Positions 58,700 to 64,000 of a stretch of DNA of 64,000 bases are shown in pieces. Source of the stretch: Agapetus fuscipes (lineage: Eukaryota > Arthropoda > Insecta > Trichoptera > Glossosomatidae). Numbering within the stretch: position 1 is the stretch's first letter; each line of letters starts with the position of its first letter. The position numbers were made by a program, and so were the translations under genes. The stretch is taken from contig OX637338.1 of NCBI GenBank assembly GCA_951799405.1, positions 8,680,001 to 8,744,000 of the forward strand. The letters run 5' to 3'. The notes under the pieces are model-generated. The model saw only the letters and a list, made by a program, of their open reading frames with translations, ran no database searches and was not told where the DNA came from.

Positions 58700-61338
58700 A
58701 TTTAAAATACAAATTAAAGGATTACAAAATAATATGTTTATAAAAGGAGAGGTTGTGTTTCATTCAAGTAGCTTTTTAATATTCAGAATTTAAGTTACAA
58801 TTTAATACCTTACCTGTATGGAAGAAGACAACATTTTTTTAAGTCATAAAAAATGCATGCAAAAAAGCATACATCAAAAGAACAAATAAACAAAAACATA
58901 CCTTGCATCAAAAAAGTTCAAAAATATTATCAGGGAAGATATTAATTAATCTTGTAATACACAAATATTTTGTTTTGGATTTATTCATGTTATTATTGAC
59001 AGAATAAATGTTTTAAATGACCAAATACTGTAAGATTCCTTTTAAAAATAAACTGTCAGCATGATTATGATACATTAGTTCTGTAGTCTATTTTAGCTTC
59101 CATCGGTCACTATTTTTGGATACTTAATTGGGATCTCATCGTAAGTATCATCAAATTTTGACAAATGACATGAACAGTCTCACTCATTCAATTGATCAAT
59201 TACATTCAATGTATTTCCAGGTATTAACAATAAATTGGAGAGCCGTTGTGTGTGTTTTTTTTACTTGGGACAGTTTTTTGTTAAATGGAATACAGTCAAT
59301 TTGTTGAGATGAAAAGCCTTTATTATTCAATTGATGCATATAATTTAAAACAATCTTTCAGTCCGGGTAAATTGAGTGGGTTTTCCTGTAGATCGGTAAT
59401 GGGCTTTGCACAATTTTGATAGACAAAAAAATTGTGACTTTACACAATCAGATTGCTAGATACTAATCCTAATATTTTGTTTTTGGTTGCTAAGGCCCCT
59501 AGTCATATAGACTAGCAATGTTTACCTGGGGAGAAATGGAGCATCCGTTTCATAGTGATGTTTCTAGTCCATTGATGAATTAAATATCATTAATTTTCCA
59601 GCTGTGTTACAATGGGCTATATTTTCTGGAGCTTACTTTAAAAAAATGCTTTAATGGTAGATATTGAATTGTAAAAATGCTACAGACACCGGTCAAGGAA
59701 TAACTAACTTAAGACATTCTTGGCAGTTTGTTCCAAAACCACGAGAGATGAGTTTGGAACAGAGCCAAGACTCTTTGAAATATGAATATGTAGCTAGGTT
59801 AGCTCACAACTGCCACTAATGACCGACTAAAGCTTCACAATAAAAAAACAACCATCTCATTTAAATACAGCAGCTGTTATTATTAGTTAAAAACAATCTT
59901 TATTACATTATTCTAATTAACTATTGGCATTATTTCTTCAAAACAAGAAGCCAAAGCTGAGATGAGCAATGGGGCGGAAAGGAACTTGCGAACTCTGGAT
60001 GTGACCAATTAGCGATGAGTGATAATGAAGAGAAGGTGAAAGCAATTCATCTATCGATACTAAGAAGTATCTTAAAGGTTGTTAATTCAACGTAAGCTTA
60101 CATGACTTCAAACTGAAAAAATCTACATGGCACATCCTCGTCAGTCCTTTTCATCATGTATAAAGTCGCTAAGCTAAGTGGGAAATTTCCGGGCCTAATA
60201 TAGTAAAAACTGTTAAGTATAAAAGGCAGTCAATGGAAAAAATGCTTTTCGTGTAACCTAAATAAATATTATGATGGCTTCAAAATATGAATGAGATAAA
60301 GTTTCATAGACATTTTTTATCTGTGGAGTGAGCAAAAGTAAAATAAAAAGTCATATCTATTAATAACTTATTCAATTCAGCTTCAAAAAGAAATTGCATT
60401 GACAATGGTGAACTGTGTATAATAATTATTCATCAAGATTCAAGGAAAAAGATGCTTTCATTTTTTTGTATAAAACAAGTAAAAGTGACTTTCTACAACT
60501 TTAATGTTACTAATGTATATCGAAATTCGATTTTCCATTTTAAGTATTGCAATCAAGCGTAATAATTTAACAAAATACCAAGTTAGGGAGGGATGTGTCA
60601 GTGATTCACGGACAGATTCCTTCAAAGTGACACACAGCTTTGGCATTTATGATAATACTCGATTTTTACTCACACTATCAACATCACAGTGCAGTATATC
60701 CTGTCAGACCTTTCATTAATACTTTGGGTAAATATAGTAATCTCAAAACATTATATTCTATTTACTAAAGGCACAACTTTTTACTAAATTAAAATTTACG
60801 GTTGATTTTGCAGACCATGTCCAAAAATAAACAGACTTGGTTGGTGAAGTTGGCAGCACTGTTTTTTATGCTGCGTGTGGTAATAAAAAGTATTGCCAGT
60901 ACTAGAGTGAAGAGTGGGTGATTTTTTATACCTACCTACACATATTTAACCCTAAAATGTTCAGCTTCAAACAAATTCAACGATCACTCGCGTAGAGAAA
61001 ATACATTTAGGCTGATTATTGTGCACCTCCAAAGAAGTTTAATGAAATTATAAATGTTTTTAGGCTTTCATTACTGGGCCATGGTCTACAAGCTCGGAAA
61101 ATTAATGCTGCATCATTATGATCATCATTTAATAAAAAAAAATGTAACACTTAATTTTTAAAATTGAAACATTAATTACAATTTAAACTTTTATTTATAA
61201 AACTGATGCAATTTTCTACATATATTTATAAAGCAAAATTGACAAAACAATTTTAAAAATCATAATTTATTGGCTAAAGAAATCTAATGGAAGAAAATCA
61301 ATTTTATTTCTATCGAATAATTATTTTTAAGAATAAGG
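58700..61338. other. Intergenic/5' region of Pix and 3' side of ninaA-like gene
   Basis: AT-rich, no coding exon found. Upstream non-coding exons and the promoter of Pix should lie here or beyond. Confidence 0.5.
61266..61271 (-). promoter_or_regulatory. Polyadenylation signal of the ninaA-like gene
   Basis: AATAAA on the minus strand about 68 nt past the TAA stop at 61339-61341. Confidence 0.5.
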
Positions 61339-63119
61339 TTATATTTCCATTTTGTTGATGAACCATTGGAATAATCCTAATATTGAGAAAGACATCGTGA
61401 GAGGCACTGCTGATGCTCGTATCCAGGCCCATATACTGAAAAAAAATACTTGTTTTGAATCACGTTATTAGTAATAAATAGGGATGGGCCGATTTTTGTT
61501 CCACATTTGGTTTAACCGAATTTTGGCAGCTTTCGGCAAAATGCCGAAGTTCGGTTCAAAAGCCAAACATTCGGTGTAAGAAAAAGTAAAATAAAATACC
61601 TACTGGCACCATTTGACGGTTATAATTGGATGTATAGTATTATGTTATAACCATAAAATGAAAATTAGGCTTTTATATTACTCCCTCATTGTGCTTTATT
61701 TTAGTAGGAACACGTGAACATTAACTTACAATTTGATCAAATAAAAATCTTCTTCTACTCCATCACATTGAAACAAAAATTTAATAAACGTACTATTCTT
61801 CTAACAAAATATAACAAAACTAGAAACACAACACGACACCAAAGTTCGGCCGATTTTTTTAATCTAACTGAATTTTCGACCGAAGTTTGTATTCGGTTCA
61901 AACCACATTCGGCCCATCCCTAGTAACAAATCCATAAAGATTAAGAATATAATAATTTCTTACTCATATGGTTCATCAGAAACAAAAAATGGTGTAGGAG
62001 TTTCAATTAAACCACAATCAGTTACAAAAATGTCGTAAGTGGGATGATCATCCACATCAGTCGATACATGTTCGATAACATGAACAAAATCCTGTCCTTC
62101 AACTACCTGTAAAATAAATCAGATGTTGTTTATAGCGTAATTTGTAATTTTTGAATGCTAGTTATCAATAGTTAACTAATTATTTTCTTGCTTCAAAACT
62201 TAGGGGACAACATACGAAAAAATATATTAAAACTTTGGTATTGCAAATAAATTAAACTGACCTTTCCGAATATAGTATGTTCCCCATTCAACCAAGGTGT
62301 TGGAATAGTGTTGATGAAAAACTGGCATCCATTTGTATCTTTACCTTTATAAATTAAATAAAAAGAATCAGTGTTACTTTGTAAATTTTATTACAGAAAT
62401 ATAAACATACCTTATAATTGAATGAAGACAATAATTACCTCTGTTAGCCATAGAGATTAAACCAGATATTTTAAATTCAGTAACCAAATTCTCATCTTCA
62501 AACTCAGGTCCATAAATACTTATTGATCCTTCTCCATTGTTCAACAGTATATCACCACCTATTGCACAGAACATATTTTTATTAATCTTATTTATTCAAA
62601 AAATAATATTATACCTACTGTATAAAAAATAAACCCATACAAATATGTCTTTAGTAATTTTTTAGTAAACTAAATTGATTTATATTTCTAAGCTTTATTT
62701 TCATTAACAAAAAAAAACAAACCTTGTATCATAAAACGTTTGATAACACGATGAAATTTTGTTCCAGCGTAGGTTTTTCCATTGATACCTTTGGTGGCAA
62801 TTTCCTTAAAATTTTCCACTGTCTTAGGTGCTAGCTCACCAAATAATCCAATGACTATTCTACCAATTGGCTCAGCGTCTTTGCTGACGTCCAAATAAAC
62901 TTGATCAGTTACTTTGAATTGAGTGGCCTAAAAAACAAATCAATTAAAATGAAATACTTTGATACATTTTAAAATAATTCTCTATTTTTTTTAAATTTCG
63001 TTTATTCTCTCTTTCAAGTCCAAAAAGTGAATTCAGATTAAAATACTTACATGGCAAAATAAAAATATGTGCGAAGAACATAAATATGTACAAATAACGA
63101 AAATTATCAATTTAGCCAT
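61339..63119 (-). CDS. ninaA: Membrane-anchored ER cyclophilin, ninaA type (peptidyl-prolyl cis-trans isomerase)
   Basis: Prolyl isomerase of the secretory pathway; in flies NinaA escorts Rh1 rhodopsin out of the ER. Exons: 63119-63051, 62927-62723, 62558-62439, 62344-62262, 62106-61964, 61435-61339. They total 717 nt, 238 aa (fly NinaA is about 237). All junction phases agree. Order: hydrophobic signal peptide in exon 1 (residues 1-23), cyclophilin domain about 28-195, then a C-terminal hydrophobic helix about 209-232 ([16 protein letters not shown]...) with a tiny tail. That membrane anchor separates ninaA-type proteins from soluble cyclophilin B. Residues matching the cyclophilin A catalytic/drug-binding set are all present: Arg83, Phe88, Met89, Gln91 ([13 protein letters not shown]), Ala129, Phe141, Trp149, Leu150, His154 ([10 protein letters not shown]). 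It should therefore be an active isomerase. The last intron carries a hAT-like element. The symbol is by similarity; another membrane cyclophilin is possible but less likely. Confidence 0.9.
61471..61930. mobile_element. hAT-like MITE with 8 bp target duplication
   Basis: The 444 bp element (61479-61922) has termini TAGGGATGGGCCGA and its inverse, the CARGGRTGGGC-like hAT end. Flanks GTAATAAA (61471-61478) and GTAACAAA (61923-61930) form an 8 bp duplication with one mismatch, as expected for hAT. It lies in the last intron of the ninaA-like gene. Confidence 0.75.
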
Positions 63120-64000
63120 TTTTCACTGCTATTGAAAAAAGAGATACAAAGCACGCTCTGCAAATAATTAAAGTGATGAAATATCTATAAATCAAATCGT
63201 AACTACACATGACACAATAGTTGTTTTTACCTACAAGTACAAAATGAAAAATGTACCCGTACTGTGTAACCGTAATGTAATGATCCAGCACAGTAACGGA
63301 CTAAGAAAAAAAATCCGGTGATAACTATTGATAAAAAAAAAAATATATATTTACTGCTAAGACATTAAAAAAAACAACTTAGGTCATTCATATTTAAAAA
63401 AAAACGCGTAAAACGGCGAGTACTTTTCAGAAATTATTTTAGTTTTTGATTAACAAAACCAAAATTCTAACATTGATACAGAAAAAGTATTTGTGGGTTA
63501 AGCTGTCACACAGACAATTGAAAAAGTCTGATATCAAATAAATTAAGAAAAACTAAACTCAGATAAGTAACGTAAAACATAACAATTTTTTTTTTCTGAT
63601 GCGCCCCTTAGGTACTTCGCTTTCACATAAGTTGGAAATGAAACCATACAAGTGTTCACAGGATTAACTTAATGCTACTGACTTCTGTATGTTTTTATGA
63701 TGTAGGTGGTATTCAATTGAATCATGAAAATTGAAAAAGAATAAAAAATAAAGTACCTACATAATTAAATATTTTAATGCAAGTCAAAATTATTTTAATT
63801 TTATAGATTCCTCTATTATTGCCTTTTACGTTATAATTTAGTGTGCATTATTCCTCAGTTTGAGAAAAAATAATTTCTTGAAAAGCCAAACTTTAATTGA
63901 ACATTTGTAAATAAAAATAATTGCATTGTTTACGCCCATTTTTAAAATTGCGTCTGATTTTATTTAAATTCTTGGTAGGTATATTAATTTTTGTTCCTCT
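63120..64000. other. Upstream region of the ninaA-like gene, no features seen
   Basis: AT-rich, without recognisable exon or repeat; it should contain the promoter. Confidence 0.5.

Noticed and set aside
1..64000. CRISPR array, bacterial operons or phage genes
   Set aside because: The sequence is intron-bearing eukaryotic DNA; no regularly spaced direct repeats with unique spacers were seen.

Overview
The window looks like AT-rich nuclear DNA of an insect. The genes have short exons with GT-AG introns, and most of the remaining sequence is transposon-derived. One gene is an ortholog of the fly photoreceptor cyclophilin ninaA, and one is a Pix-type Rac/Cdc42 exchange factor. RTE-type retrotransposon 3' ends, Penelope-like tails, SINEs and TIR elements are everywhere. 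Frequent 'taggtacctac' strings and the style of the RTE remnants hint at Lepidoptera, but I cannot prove the order from this sequence.

Layout. 1-26600: no protein-coding gene is visible. It holds many copies of a ~255 bp repeat ('family A'), three tRNA-derived SINE families, foldback/TIR elements and Penelope-like tails. A GC-rich candidate first exon or promoter lies at about 18.75-19.03 kb. 26664-35845 (+): homocysteine S-methyltransferase copy 1, six coding exons with long TE-filled introns. 38823-40258 (+): homocysteine S-methyltransferase copy 2, six exons with the same intron positions and phases but short introns. 41255-41908 (-): the 3' end of an RTE-type non-LTR element. 44717-58680 (-): a Pix-family RhoGEF, with SH3, DH, PH, then either a 2.5 kb alternative terminal exon or GIT-binding and leucine-zipper exons. 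61339-63119 (-): a membrane-anchored ER cyclophilin of the ninaA type, six exons, 238 aa. 63120-64000: nothing recognisable.

The three gene types do not form one pathway. The two methyltransferases are tandem paralogs that make methionine from homocysteine. Pix is a cytoskeletal signalling scaffold. The ninaA-like protein is a secretory-pathway prolyl isomerase that in flies escorts rhodopsin.

Most notable observations: (1) a recurrent hammerhead-ribozyme-like core at six Penelope-like tails, one a clean insertion with a 14 bp target duplication inside one copy of a ~1 kb duplicated segment, the other copy giving the empty site; (2) an abundant family A repeat with TAGATTA-type tails and near-identical copies; (3) a 699 bp near-perfect foldback flanked by TTAA; (4) the large, low-complexity, Cys-containing alternative terminal exon of Pix. 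All exon models are my own reading of splice sites and frame and have no transcript support.
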